This document shows positions 38,889 through 46,134 of a stretch of DNA of 64,000 nucleotides, piece after piece. Both the position numbers and the translations under genes were made by a program. Source of the stretch: Aphanizomenon flos-aquae FACHB-1287 (lineage in GTDB: Bacteria; Cyanobacteriota; Cyanobacteriia; Cyanobacteriales; Nostocaceae). The first letter of the stretch is position 1. Every line of letters begins with the position of its first letter. The stretch is taken from the NCBI RefSeq assembly GCF_014698755.1, contig NZ_JACJTO010000001.1:62001-126000 (forward strand), in the 5' to 3' direction. Below the pieces are notes generated by a model. The model was not told the DNA's origin, searched no databases, and saw nothing but the letters and a program-made list of their open reading frames with translations.

Positions 38889-39866
38889 TTATAACCACCG
38901 AGCCGCATCCTTAGCGTGATAAGTCAAAATCAAATCAGCACCAGCCCGTTTAAACCCAGTCAAGGTTTCCATAACAACGCGCTGCTCATCAATCCAACCA
39001 TTTAAAGCCGCAGCCTTCACCATTGCATATTCACCGGATACATTGTAAGCCGCTACAGGTAAATTAGTAGCTTCCTTAACTCGCCAAATAATATCCATAT
39101 ATGCCAAAGCTGGTTTAACCATCAGCATATCAGCGCCTTCAGCAATATCTAACTCAATTTCTTTCAGTGCTTCCCTAGCGTTACCGGGGTCCATTTGGTA
39201 AGTGCGTCTATCTCCAAATTGCGGTGTTGAGTCCGCAGCATCTCTAAAAGGCCCATAATAAGCCGAAGCATATTTAGCAGCATAGGACATAATGGGGATC
39301 TCTTCAAATCCCGCCTCATCCAAACCTGCGCGAATAGCTTGCACAAAACCATCCATCATTCCCGAAGGTGCGATAATATCAGCACCTGCTTGAGCTTGGG
39401 AAACTGCGGTTTTCTTTAATAATTCCAAAGTTGGATCATTTAATACCTTACCCGTTAAATCACCAACTTGTAAATAACCACAATGACCATGACTTGTATA
39501 TTCACATAAACAAGTATCAGCCATAACAATTAAATCAGGAACGGCATTTTTAACTGCGGTTGCTGCCTTTTGGACAATACCACAATCATGCCATGCCCCG
39601 GTAGCATCTATATCTTTATCTGCTGGAATTCCAAATAAGATAATTGCCGGAATTCCTAAATCATAAACCTCTTTGGCTTCCTCAACAATTTTGTCTGCGG
39701 AAAGTTGATAAACACCGGGCATAGATTTAACTTCTTTAGCTATACTCTCTCCTGGTACAGCAAACAATGGATAAATCAAATCGCTAGTATTTAAAACAGT
39801 TTCACGAACCATACGACGTAATTGAGTATGGTTACGTAGACGACGAGGACGATGTATAGGAAACAT
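38889..39866 (-). CDS. hemB: Delta-aminolevulinic acid dehydratase (porphobilinogen synthase)
   Basis: This 325-residue tetrapyrrole enzyme condenses two 5-aminolevulinate molecules into porphobilinogen, feeding heme, chlorophyll and phycobilin synthesis. Metal-binding cysteines are in [14 protein letters not shown] (about residues 118-131). Schiff-base lysines lie in [15 protein letters not shown] (about 196) and LMVKPALAY (about 250). Full length. Confidence 0.98.
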   Translation of the reverse strand: MFPIHRPRRLRNHTQLRRMVRETVLNTSDLIYPLFAVPGESIAKEVKSMPGVYQLSADKIVEEAKEVYDLGIPAIILFGIPADKDIDATGAWHDCGIVQKAATAVKNAVPDLIVMADTCLCEYTSHGHCGYLQVGDLTGKVLNDPTLELLKKTAVSQAQAGADIIAPSGMMDGFVQAIRAGLDEAGFEEIPIMSYAAKYASAYYGPFRDAADSTPQFGDRRTYQMDPGNAREALKEIELDIAEGADMLMVKPALAYMDIIWRVKEATNLPVAAYNVSGEYAMVKAAALNGWIDEQRVVMETLTGFKRAGADLILTYHAKDAARWL

Positions 39867-40147
39867 AAATTTGGTTGGGACAAAAGAATAAAATGGCCAC
39901 AGAATAAAGCGTCACAAAAGCGAGTTTCTAGCTTGCTTTATTCAGACAAACTACAAACAGTGCTTTAACTGTCTTTTGCCCTGCTGTTGATGAAGCCGTA
40001 GGGCATTTTATATTTTACAACTTAATAGACATTTGCTTGTAACAAATTTGCAAAAAACAATCTTAAAAAATCATGTAATTAATTTTGGTAATTTGTTTAA
40101 TCAAAAGTCCATGATTAATCAAATTACCATATTTCCCCGCATCTGAT

Positions 40148-40507
40148 CTAAAAAACTCGAAAAATAAATGGATAACGACAAGGTTGATTAGGATTGCTAA
40201 AAACGCCAATTAGTGCCCAAATTGTCAATCCCCAGTGGATGATATAACCTAAACCTGCAAGTGGTAACAAGAAAAATAATGGTATAATCAACCAACCAGT
40301 CAGAAAAAATAATGCCCCCAGAATTGCTCCATATAACCAAACGTTAAAATGGAAATTGATAGATTCTTTAGCATTGTCTTTGACCACAGGATCATCTGAT
40401 ACAAATAATATGGCTACAGGTAAACCAATGGAGACCATTGTAGTGCTAAAAAAAATTGCTCCATGACACAATGCTGATAATAATTTACGTTTATCGTTGT
40501 CGTACAT
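40148..40507 (-). CDS. DUF4870 domain membrane protein
   Basis: This 119-residue protein has three hydrophobic segments. The typical DUF4870 pattern is visible: LSALCHGAIFFS, then DDPVVKDNAKESINFHFNVWLYG and a final helix before a short tail. Function is unknown. It is followed on the same strand, after a terminator-poor gap, by no obvious partner; perR lies just upstream. Confidence 0.85.
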   Translation of the reverse strand: MYDNDKRKLLSALCHGAIFFSTTMVSIGLPVAILFVSDDPVVKDNAKESINFHFNVWLYGAILGALFFLTGWLIIPLFFLLPLAGLGYIIHWGLTIWALIGVFSNPNQPCRYPFIFRVF

Positions 40508-40539
40508 TGTTTGCTCCTCTGCAATTCTAGTTAATTATA

Positions 40540-40965
40540 TCAAGTATTCGTGCTGCAAGCATCACACAATCCCTCCACCGTCACCTCATACCGTTCTACC
40601 TTTAACCCCTGTCGCAGTTGACTCAGATCAAGATCGGGGAAAGTATTCCAATTGATATCTTCAATTGCACCACAACAGCTACAGCGGAAATGATGATGGG
40701 GGGCAATATTAGCATCATAACGGCATACTCCTTCCTCTAATAGCACTTCTCGCACCAAACCCACCTCCCGTAGTGCTTGAAGTGCCGAGTATACAGTAGC
40801 TTGGGAGGAAGTGGGAGCTTCTTGATTCAAGTCCCTCAGAATTTGATCAACCGTTGGGTGATCTTCTCTTGCTAATAGGTTTGCATAAACACCAAATCTC
40901 TGGGGTGTGACTCGCAACCCTCTATTTTTAAGGGTTTTGATAATATCATTAGCTTTTTGCTGCAT
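40540..40965 (-). CDS. perR: Fur-family peroxide regulator PerR
   Basis: This 141-residue repressor has a winged helix (about residues 10-80, GLRVTPQRFGVYANLLAREDHPTVDQIL). HHHF (about 90-93) contributes to the regulatory metal site. Two structural-zinc CxxC pairs are present: CSCC (about 95-98) and CDAC near the end. It is divergent from a type II peroxiredoxin gene, the same pairing as perR (slr1738) and its peroxiredoxin in Synechocystis. A palindromic operator lies between them. It should repress oxidative stress genes until its metal-bound histidines are oxidised. Confidence 0.88.
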   Translation of the reverse strand: MQQKANDIIKTLKNRGLRVTPQRFGVYANLLAREDHPTVDQILRDLNQEAPTSSQATVYSALQALREVGLVREVLLEEGVCRYDANIAPHHHFRCSCCGAIEDINWNTFPDLDLSQLRQGLKVERYEVTVEGLCDACSTNT

Positions 40966-41083
40966 AGGATTTACTAATTATATTAAAGATATAGACTCCT
41001 ATTATAACTTTTCCTTTTTAAGAACTAAACTTTTTTAAAAAATACATAATAAAATCAGTATTTCTAACTATTGACTAATTATT

Positions 41084-41104
41084 AAATCAGAATTATTCTG
41101 ATTT
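41084..41104. promoter_or_regulatory. Putative PerR/Fur operator
   Basis: The arms AAATCAGAAT and ATTCTGATTT form a perfect 10-1-10 palindrome. The inner 7-1-7 (TCAGAAT-T-ATTCTGA) matches the PerR box TTATAAT-N-ATTATAA at 10 of 14 arm positions. It lies 50 bases before the peroxiredoxin ATG and 119 bases before perR. Confidence 0.7.
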
Positions 41105-41153
41105 GAGAGATAAACACACGAGTTAAAATCTTCCATCTACAAAAGAGGTATTT

Positions 41154-41726
41154 ATGACTGCTATTACTCACGTTCCAAATGTAGTATTCAAGACTCGTGT
41201 TCGGGATGAGTCTATAGGTGGACCAAATCCTTATACTTGGAAAGACCTAAGTACAGAAGAGATTTTTGCCGGTAAGAAAGTAGTATTATTTGCTCTTCCT
41301 GGTGCTTTCACTCCTACCTGTTCTTCTACACATTTACCTCGCTATGAAGAACTGTTTAATGAATTTAAATCTCAAGGTGTTGATCAAATTGTTTGTTTGT
41401 CAGTTAATGACGCATTTGTAATGTTCCAATGGGGTAAACAACAAGGTGCTAAAAATGTCTTCTTATTACCAGATGGTAGTGGAGAATTTAGCCGTAAAAT
41501 GGGGATGTTAGTTGATAAATCTAACATCGGTTTTGGAATGCGTTCTTGGCGTTATGCAATGGTTGTTAATAACGGCGAGATTGAAAAAATGTTCATTGAA
41601 CCTGGTTTTGAAGATAACTGTGGTAGTGACCCCTTTGAAGTATCTGATGCTGATACAGTTCTTGCTTACCTCAAAGGTGTAGAACGTCCTACTGAAATTG
41701 CACCTCGGTTAGCATTTGTTGGTTAA
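41154..41726 (+). CDS. Type II peroxiredoxin (PrxII/Prx5 family)
   Basis: This 190-residue thiol peroxidase reduces hydrogen peroxide and alkyl hydroperoxides. The peroxidatic Cys is near residue 56 in [15 protein letters not shown] second Cys (about 162, EDNCGSDPF) may act in resolution or with glutathione/glutaredoxin. Divergent from perR with an operator in between, so it is likely de-repressed by peroxide. RBS GAGG lies 7 bases before ATG. Confidence 0.95.
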   Translation: MTAITHVPNVVFKTRVRDESIGGPNPYTWKDLSTEEIFAGKKVVLFALPGAFTPTCSSTHLPRYEELFNEFKSQGVDQIVCLSVNDAFVMFQWGKQQGAKNVFLLPDGSGEFSRKMGMLVDKSNIGFGMRSWRYAMVVNNGEIEKMFIEPGFEDNCGSDPFEVSDADTVLAYLKGVERPTEIAPRLAFVG

Positions 41727-41783
41727 TTAATAAACCGAGAAACTTCAATCTTTTGATAGAGGTTGATAATTTTTAATTTGTCT

Positions 41784-41826
41784 AAAGCAAGGGAAGTTAC
41801 TTTTATAAAACTTCTTTTGCTTTTTT
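41784..41826 (+). terminator. Rho-independent terminator of the peroxiredoxin gene
   Basis: Long interrupted stem AAAGCAA...AAGTT paired with AACTT...TTGCTTT, followed by a T run. It separates the peroxiredoxin unit from the peptide-modification locus. Confidence 0.7.
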
Positions 41827-41973
41827 GTTTTGATAGACAAAATATCCTTGATTCTGTCTAATAAATTAGTTTCAAATCATGTATTTTATCGGATACTATT
41901 CCAAAATATAAGAGCAGGATAAATTTATAATTTTATTCTATGCAAATGGAGTATTTAAGGAGGTGAATCAATA

Positions 41974-42225
41974 GTGAGAATCACAATTTCTGAACTAGAA
42001 CTTAGGATTTCAGAAGCGATTCTGGATGAACTAACTCCTTGGGAAATGAAAACTCTTAAGGGTGGTTACGTGATGAGAAAAGACAGAAGAAATCCGCCAA
42101 CAACCAATATAACCAATACAACTGATCTTTCAACAGTATTCAAAGAACTAGACAGTAGTATGGAAAGGTGGAAAATCAGCCTCAAAGATACAACAGATAG
42201 TCTAAGAAGCAAATTCGATTTTTAA
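41974..42225 (+). CDS. Putative RiPP precursor peptide 1 (double-glycine leader)
   Basis: This 83-residue peptide starts at GTG, supported by a perfect Shine-Dalgarno (AAGGAGGTGA). The leader MRITISELELRISEAILDEL continues TPWEMKTLKGG; the GG at residues 30-31 is a candidate cleavage site. The 52-residue core (YVMRKDRRNPPTTNITN onward) is very rich in Ser and Thr and has no Cys. A terminator follows, so it can be expressed separately from the other two peptides. It may be a substrate of the kinase/HopA1 pair at 43.2-45.4 kb, an inference. Confidence 0.6.
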   Translation: MRITISELELRISEAILDELTPWEMKTLKGGYVMRKDRRNPPTTNITNTTDLSTVFKELDSSMERWKISLKDTTDSLRSKFDF

Positions 42226-42260
42226 TATCTGCTGCGAAAAATCAAATATTTTACTTATTT

Positions 42261-42304
42261 TCGTGTGTTTTCAGATTTATTAACCTGAAGATACACGATT
42301 TTTT
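42261..42304 (+). terminator. Terminator after precursor peptide 1
   Basis: Arms CGTGTGTTTTCAG and CTGAAGATACACG pair almost fully and are followed by six T. It makes peptide 1 a separate or attenuated transcription unit. Confidence 0.7.
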
Positions 42305-42495
42305 ATGGAGGTTAATTCCACAATTTGCAGTTTTTATAAAAGACAGAATTGAGATATTTGTGTCTTTTTTACTAGGTTCAAAGCCTTGATTTTTCTATTT
42401 TTTATGAATAAAAATAGGAGTAACGGTTAAGGAAACACCAACTTAACCGACTCACAAATTCTAACTTACAAAAACAGATCTTCTTGGAGGAAATT

Positions 42496-42747
42496 ATGGC
42501 AAATATTACCCTTTCTCAACTAAATACAACTGGTTCTGAATTATTTGCAGATTCTGAAAGCTATCTTAATGAATTGAATGATGCAGCTTCTGTATCAATC
42601 AATGGTGGTGGTAGCGATTTCAGCGGTTTTAGTGCCTATGGTGACTTTGGTGTTAAATATCTAGAATTCTTAGTTGATGGCTATGCGATTGCTAGTATTA
42701 AGCATATCGCTAAATCCTTCAGCAATGATTCTCGCTACGTCCACTAA
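42496..42747 (+). CDS. Putative RiPP precursor peptide 2 (double-glycine leader)
   Basis: This 83-residue peptide starts at ATG 42496 with GGAGG 5 bases upstream. The leader MANITLSQLNTTGSELFADS followed by ESYLNELNDAASVSINGG is typical of cyanobacterial double-glycine precursor leaders. The core begins after residue 38: GSDFSGFSAYGDFGVKYLEF, then a hydrophobic LVDGYAIASIKHIAKSF stretch and SNDSRYVH. Several Ser, no Cys. The core is homologous to that of peptide 3 (about 12 of 25 aligned residues identical). Confidence 0.72.
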   Translation: MANITLSQLNTTGSELFADSESYLNELNDAASVSINGGGSDFSGFSAYGDFGVKYLEFLVDGYAIASIKHIAKSFSNDSRYVH

Positions 42748-42753
42748 TTACTT

Positions 42754-42777
42754 GGCTTTGTAGTTGACTACAAAGCC
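42754..42777. other. Perfect hairpin after precursor peptide 2
   Basis: GGCTTTGTAG and CTACAAAGCC form a 10-bp stem with a four-base loop just past the stop codon. No T run follows, so it may be an RNA stabiliser or processing signal, not a terminator. Confidence 0.7.
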
Positions 42778-42782
42778 GATAT

Positions 42783-42857
42783 AACTATCCAGGAGTCAAA
42801 GTAAAAACTAATCTATGTTATTTACATCAGATTGATTACTAATAATCCTGGATAGTT
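42783..42857. other. Long inverted repeat between precursor genes 2 and 3
   Basis: AACTATCCAGGA (42783-42794) is exactly complementary to TCCTGGATAGTT (42846-42857), with a 51-base AT-rich loop. It lies 46 bases before the third precursor gene. Confidence 0.75.
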
Positions 42858-42902
42858 AATAAAATTATAGATACAAAAATTAAATTTTTCTAGAGGTAAG
42901 AA

Positions 42903-43112
42903 ATGGCAAATATTATAATTTCTGACCTAGATAATGCTGATGAAAAAAAGTTTATTTTTAATCTAAATAATCTGGACAAGGCATCTATATTTGGAGGTGG
43001 ATATAATGATGTTAATCAAATACTTAATTATGGTATTAAGGCTCTAGAGTTTGTATTGGTAATTTATGCTATAGATAGTATTTCATTCTTAACGAAGACA
43101 TTTAAAAAATAA
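42903..43112 (+). CDS. Putative RiPP precursor peptide 3 (double-glycine leader)
   Basis: This 69-residue peptide starts at ATG after AGAGGT. The leader MANIIISDLDNADEKKFIFN is followed by LNNLDKASIFGG; the GG is at residues 31-32. The core is GYNDVNQILNYGIKALEF followed by VLVIYAIDSISFLTKTFKK, with Ser/Thr at the end of a hydrophobic segment and no Cys. Its MANI-DL leader start and its core match peptide 2. It sits 56 bases before the kinase gene. Confidence 0.72.
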   Translation: MANIIISDLDNADEKKFIFNLNNLDKASIFGGGYNDVNQILNYGIKALEFVLVIYAIDSISFLTKTFKK

Positions 43113-43168
43113 ATAATTTCCAACTTATCAACAATAGCAATTCTACACACATATTATTATCATTGCAA

Positions 43169-44335
43169 ATGATGCCATTCTTAATAAGTTCTACCAACGT
43201 TTTCAATTACCTAATTGAAAACAGAATTTGTCAGCCACAAGAGCAGCCATTAAGTAAAATAGAATTAAAATCCGCGAAAAATTTCAATTTATTAATTAGT
43301 TTACCAGATGGTCGTCAACTCCTAGTAAAACAAGAGCGTTATGATCAAAATGGTAAAACTTTAGGCGAATTTATAGATGAGTGGAGAATTCATGATTTTT
43401 GTCAAAAATTCCCAGAGCTAAATCATTTACCTTCATCTTTATCAGAAGTAATTCATTTTGATTTAGAAAACTCCATCATTGTTTTTAACTATCTAAATCA
43501 ATATCAAGATTTAGCGGAATTTTATGCCAAAGATCGGGAATTTCCTGCTGAAATTTCTCAGTTAGTTGGTACGACTATTGCAGCTATTCATCGCAAGACA
43601 ATAAACAATAAAAGCTATCAAAATTTCTTTGAAAATCCTCTAAAATCTCACAATATTATCAAAGGATTAGATAGAATTACACCACAAATATTTGGTCAAC
43701 TTCCGGCTGATGGTTTGAGATTTTTTGCTCTCTATCAACGTTACGATAATTTAGGAAAAGCAATTGTACAATTAAATCAGGCTTTTACTCCCTGTTGTCT
43801 CACCCATAATGATCTCAAACTTAATAATATTCTTTTATCTTTAAACTGGGAAACAGAACTTGAAGATAAATTACCTGGAAACAAAAATATCATCCGATTA
43901 ATTGATTGGGAAAGAGGCAATTGGGGAGATCCTGCTAATGATTTAGGCACAATAATTGCTAGTTATCTGCAAATTTGGTTATATAGCATAGTGGCTAATA
44001 AAACTATCCCTATTGAAGAATGTTTACGTTTAGCTGCTATTCCGTTAACAATGATTCAACCTTCTTTATCAACATTAGTTACTGGTTATTTAACTAATTT
44101 TCCAGAAATTTTAGAACTGCGTCCAGATTTCTGGCAATTAGTGATGCAATTTAGCGGTTTAGCTTTAATTAGATCTATTCAGGCTAGACTTCAATATGAA
44201 AAAACTTTTGATAATTCGGGTATTTGTATCCTCCAAGTTGCTAAGAGTTTATTGTGTCGTCCCCAAGCATCTATTTCCACAATTTTGGGGATGGAATTTT
44301 CAACAATAACTTCTAAAAATTTATCTCTTGTTTAG
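43169..44335 (+). CDS. APH-type kinase, putative RiPP Ser/Thr kinase
   Basis: This 388-residue aminoglycoside-phosphotransferase-fold kinase starts at one of two adjacent ATG codons. It has an N-lobe lysine in LLVKQERY (about residues 53-60), the catalytic loop HNDLKLNN (about 213-220, with Asp as base and Asn for Mg) and the DFG-equivalent IDWERGNWGDPANDLG (about 244-259). Kinases of this fold next to HopA1-like proteins phosphorylate Ser/Thr of RiPP precursors in class V lanthipeptide and thioamitide clusters (LxmK, TvaC). It precedes a HopA1 gene by 15 bases, so the same role is likely. An antibiotic-resistance role is unlikely in this context. Confidence 0.85.
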   Translation: MMPFLISSTNVFNYLIENRICQPQEQPLSKIELKSAKNFNLLISLPDGRQLLVKQERYDQNGKTLGEFIDEWRIHDFCQKFPELNHLPSSLSEVIHFDLENSIIVFNYLNQYQDLAEFYAKDREFPAEISQLVGTTIAAIHRKTINNKSYQNFFENPLKSHNIIKGLDRITPQIFGQLPADGLRFFALYQRYDNLGKAIVQLNQAFTPCCLTHNDLKLNNILLSLNWETELEDKLPGNKNIIRLIDWERGNWGDPANDLGTIIASYLQIWLYSIVANKTIPIEECLRLAAIPLTMIQPSLSTLVTGYLTNFPEILELRPDFWQLVMQFSGLALIRSIQARLQYEKTFDNSGICILQVAKSLLCRPQASISTILGMEFSTITSKNLSLV

Positions 44336-44350
44336 AAAAGGAAAGCTTGT

Positions 44351-45430
44351 ATGCAAGTATTAGATTCTATAAATAGTCAACTTTTCCAATTACCAAAAGA
44401 ATTACAAACAGCACTGCAAAATATTGTTGACAATCTGGAAATTGAATCATTTTATTCTATTAAGCATCCAGAATACAAATTACCAGAATTACCAGAATCA
44501 GTAATTGCTCGCTTTAAAAATTTATCCTTAGATATTCAAAATAAACACTTGAGTATGCAATTACGTAATTTTCTCTATAGTGCTTATTACAACGGTTCTT
44601 GGACTAATTCTCTTAATACTGACACCGAAATAAATAACTTCAGTAATAATAGCTTATTTGGCATGGATTTGGCGTTTTATGAAAAACTACATACAAGTAA
44701 TACAGGACGAGGATATTGGAGTGAAAATTGGTTAGTAGTTCATGAAGAAAATGATGGCTGTTTAGCAGTGCAGAAAAATGGTTTAACCTTGCATATTGAA
44801 CGGGATTTATATTTATCAGAAGTTGATAAATCAGCTAATGTTGGTAATTTAGTAGCAATTAAAATGCCTAAAAATCTAGTTCAAAATGGATTTTATATGG
44901 CAGTATCTAATCTGGGAACTCAAGACAATGAAGATATTGTCAGAATCTACTTTAACCTATCACCAGAAGGAGCAGTATCAGTGATGGAGAATGTGACTAC
45001 AGAACTCAATAATATGCAAGTTTCTTTCTCATTTAAAGCTCTATATAATCCTGATGAATATAGACGTTATGATTCGGCAGTTCTTTACTTTAATAAACAT
45101 CAATATAAAACAATTTATCCTATGTTACAACAGGTATATTCAGAAAATCAAGATAGTTTTTTCCCACAAGTACCGTTGTTTACTAAGCAACTAGCACCAG
45201 GATTAGGTTGTGCTGAAGAACCAACCAATAAGCTGGCAGAAAAAGAAAGTTTTGGGACTAATCGTTGTCAAATAATTGCTAATGGTTTAATTGCTGCTTG
45301 GCAAGCGGGCAATAATCATCCTGAAAGTCGAATGACAGCTATTTTGGAACAATTTACTTTACACAAAATCAAATTACGATATCCTTATCTTAATGGCTAT
45401 TCAGATGATATTTATACGACTTTAGATTGA
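44351..45430 (+). CDS. HopA1-family protein, putative phospho-Ser/Thr lyase
   Basis: This 359-residue protein has family blocks GRGYWSENWLVV (about residues 118-129), NGLTLHIERDLYLSE (about 144-158), NLSPEGAVSVME (about 205-216), YRRYDSAVLYF (about 237-247) and FTKQLAPGLGCAEEP...ESFGTNRCQIIANGLI (about 276-315). HopA1 was named after a type III effector. Relatives LxmX and TvaD are thought to eliminate phosphate from phospho-Ser/Thr to make dehydroalanine and dehydrobutyrine. It has RBS GGAAAG and is the last gene before a strong terminator. Confidence 0.88.
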   Translation: MQVLDSINSQLFQLPKELQTALQNIVDNLEIESFYSIKHPEYKLPELPESVIARFKNLSLDIQNKHLSMQLRNFLYSAYYNGSWTNSLNTDTEINNFSNNSLFGMDLAFYEKLHTSNTGRGYWSENWLVVHEENDGCLAVQKNGLTLHIERDLYLSEVDKSANVGNLVAIKMPKNLVQNGFYMAVSNLGTQDNEDIVRIYFNLSPEGAVSVMENVTTELNNMQVSFSFKALYNPDEYRRYDSAVLYFNKHQYKTIYPMLQQVYSENQDSFFPQVPLFTKQLAPGLGCAEEPTNKLAEKESFGTNRCQIIANGLIAAWQAGNNHPESRMTAILEQFTLHKIKLRYPYLNGYSDDIYTTLD

Positions 45431-45440
45431 TAATATCAAT

Positions 45441-45484
45441 ATCCCCGAATTCTTAGAGAATTCGGGGATCTCAAGTATTTTTTA
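45441..45484 (+). terminator. Strong terminator ending the peptide locus
   Basis: A perfect 13-bp stem (ATCCCCGAATTCT / AGAATTCGGGGAT) with a three-base loop, then a T run near 45478-45483. It lies 11 bases after the HopA1 stop. Confidence 0.85.
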
Positions 45485-45619
45485 GACAGTAATTATTAGC
45501 TTTTTGGCTACTGTTAATTAAGATCTTCGAGTTCGGTAATCTCCCATGTCTAAGATCATGATAAAATCGATTTGTGCAACTAACGCAGATTGTAAATTTA
45601 TCAAGGTTAACTTTACTGT

Positions 45620-46042
45620 ATGAAAAATAACCATGTTTTTCTAACTTTAGCCCTATTGACTTGTTTTGCCGCTCCCCAAAAAGTTCTAGCAGATGAGATG
45701 TGGAAAACGAAGGAATATAATGTGATCTATCAAACAGATCGTAACAAAACTGCTATCTGGAGTTATGGCCGCAATAGACTTATATTTATTGATGGTTTAG
45801 CAGGAGTTACCACCAACCGGGGTTCATACAGCGGCTATTGGGCACAAGATCGTGATCGTTCATCGGTACGTTGCGATACCTATAGAGAAGGTGCTAATGG
45901 TAAACCTACTTATTATTGGGGCAGATTTGAAATTACCTTCATTGATCCAGATTTCCCTTCTCGCTGGCAAGCTAATCTTAGTCTTTGTGATCGCCTTCCT
46001 ACAATGACTTTAAATGGTAAACCGATTACATCCGATCAATAA
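45620..46042 (+). CDS. Secreted hypothetical protein
   Basis: This 140-residue protein has a signal peptide (MKNNHVFLTLALLTCFAAP, cleavage after about LADEM). The mature part is rich in Trp/Tyr and Gly (SYGRNRLIFIDGLAG, GSYSGYWAQDRD, PTYYWGRFEITF), with two Cys that may form a disulfide. The beta-rich, aromatic character suggests a small periplasmic domain. I do not recognise a family. It is close to the peptide locus but has its own upstream region after a terminator. Confidence 0.65.
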   Translation: MKNNHVFLTLALLTCFAAPQKVLADEMWKTKEYNVIYQTDRNKTAIWSYGRNRLIFIDGLAGVTTNRGSYSGYWAQDRDRSSVRCDTYREGANGKPTYYWGRFEITFIDPDFPSRWQANLSLCDRLPTMTLNGKPITSDQ

Positions 46043-46057
46043 GACTCAAATAAATTC

Positions 46058-46087
46058 TGTAGAGACGTTGCATAAAACGTCTTTACA
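46058..46087. repeat. Dispersed 30-base inverted repeat, copy 2
   Basis: TGTAGAGACG and CGTCTTTACA enclose a 10-base loop, the same family and length as the copy at 10469-10498. It sits between convergent genes. Confidence 0.7.
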
Positions 46088-46134
46088 ACTAAAAATAAAC
46101 TCCATATCAATGAATAGCATAATTATCTCCTGTT

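Noticed and set aside
43169-44335. Aminoglycoside resistance gene
   Set aside because: The fold matches, but the coupling to a HopA1 gene and GG-leader peptides points to RiPP precursor phosphorylation.
44351-45430. Type III secretion effector (HopA1 by name)
   Set aside because: There is no type III secretion gene or other pathogenicity feature; the family name reflects its first described member.
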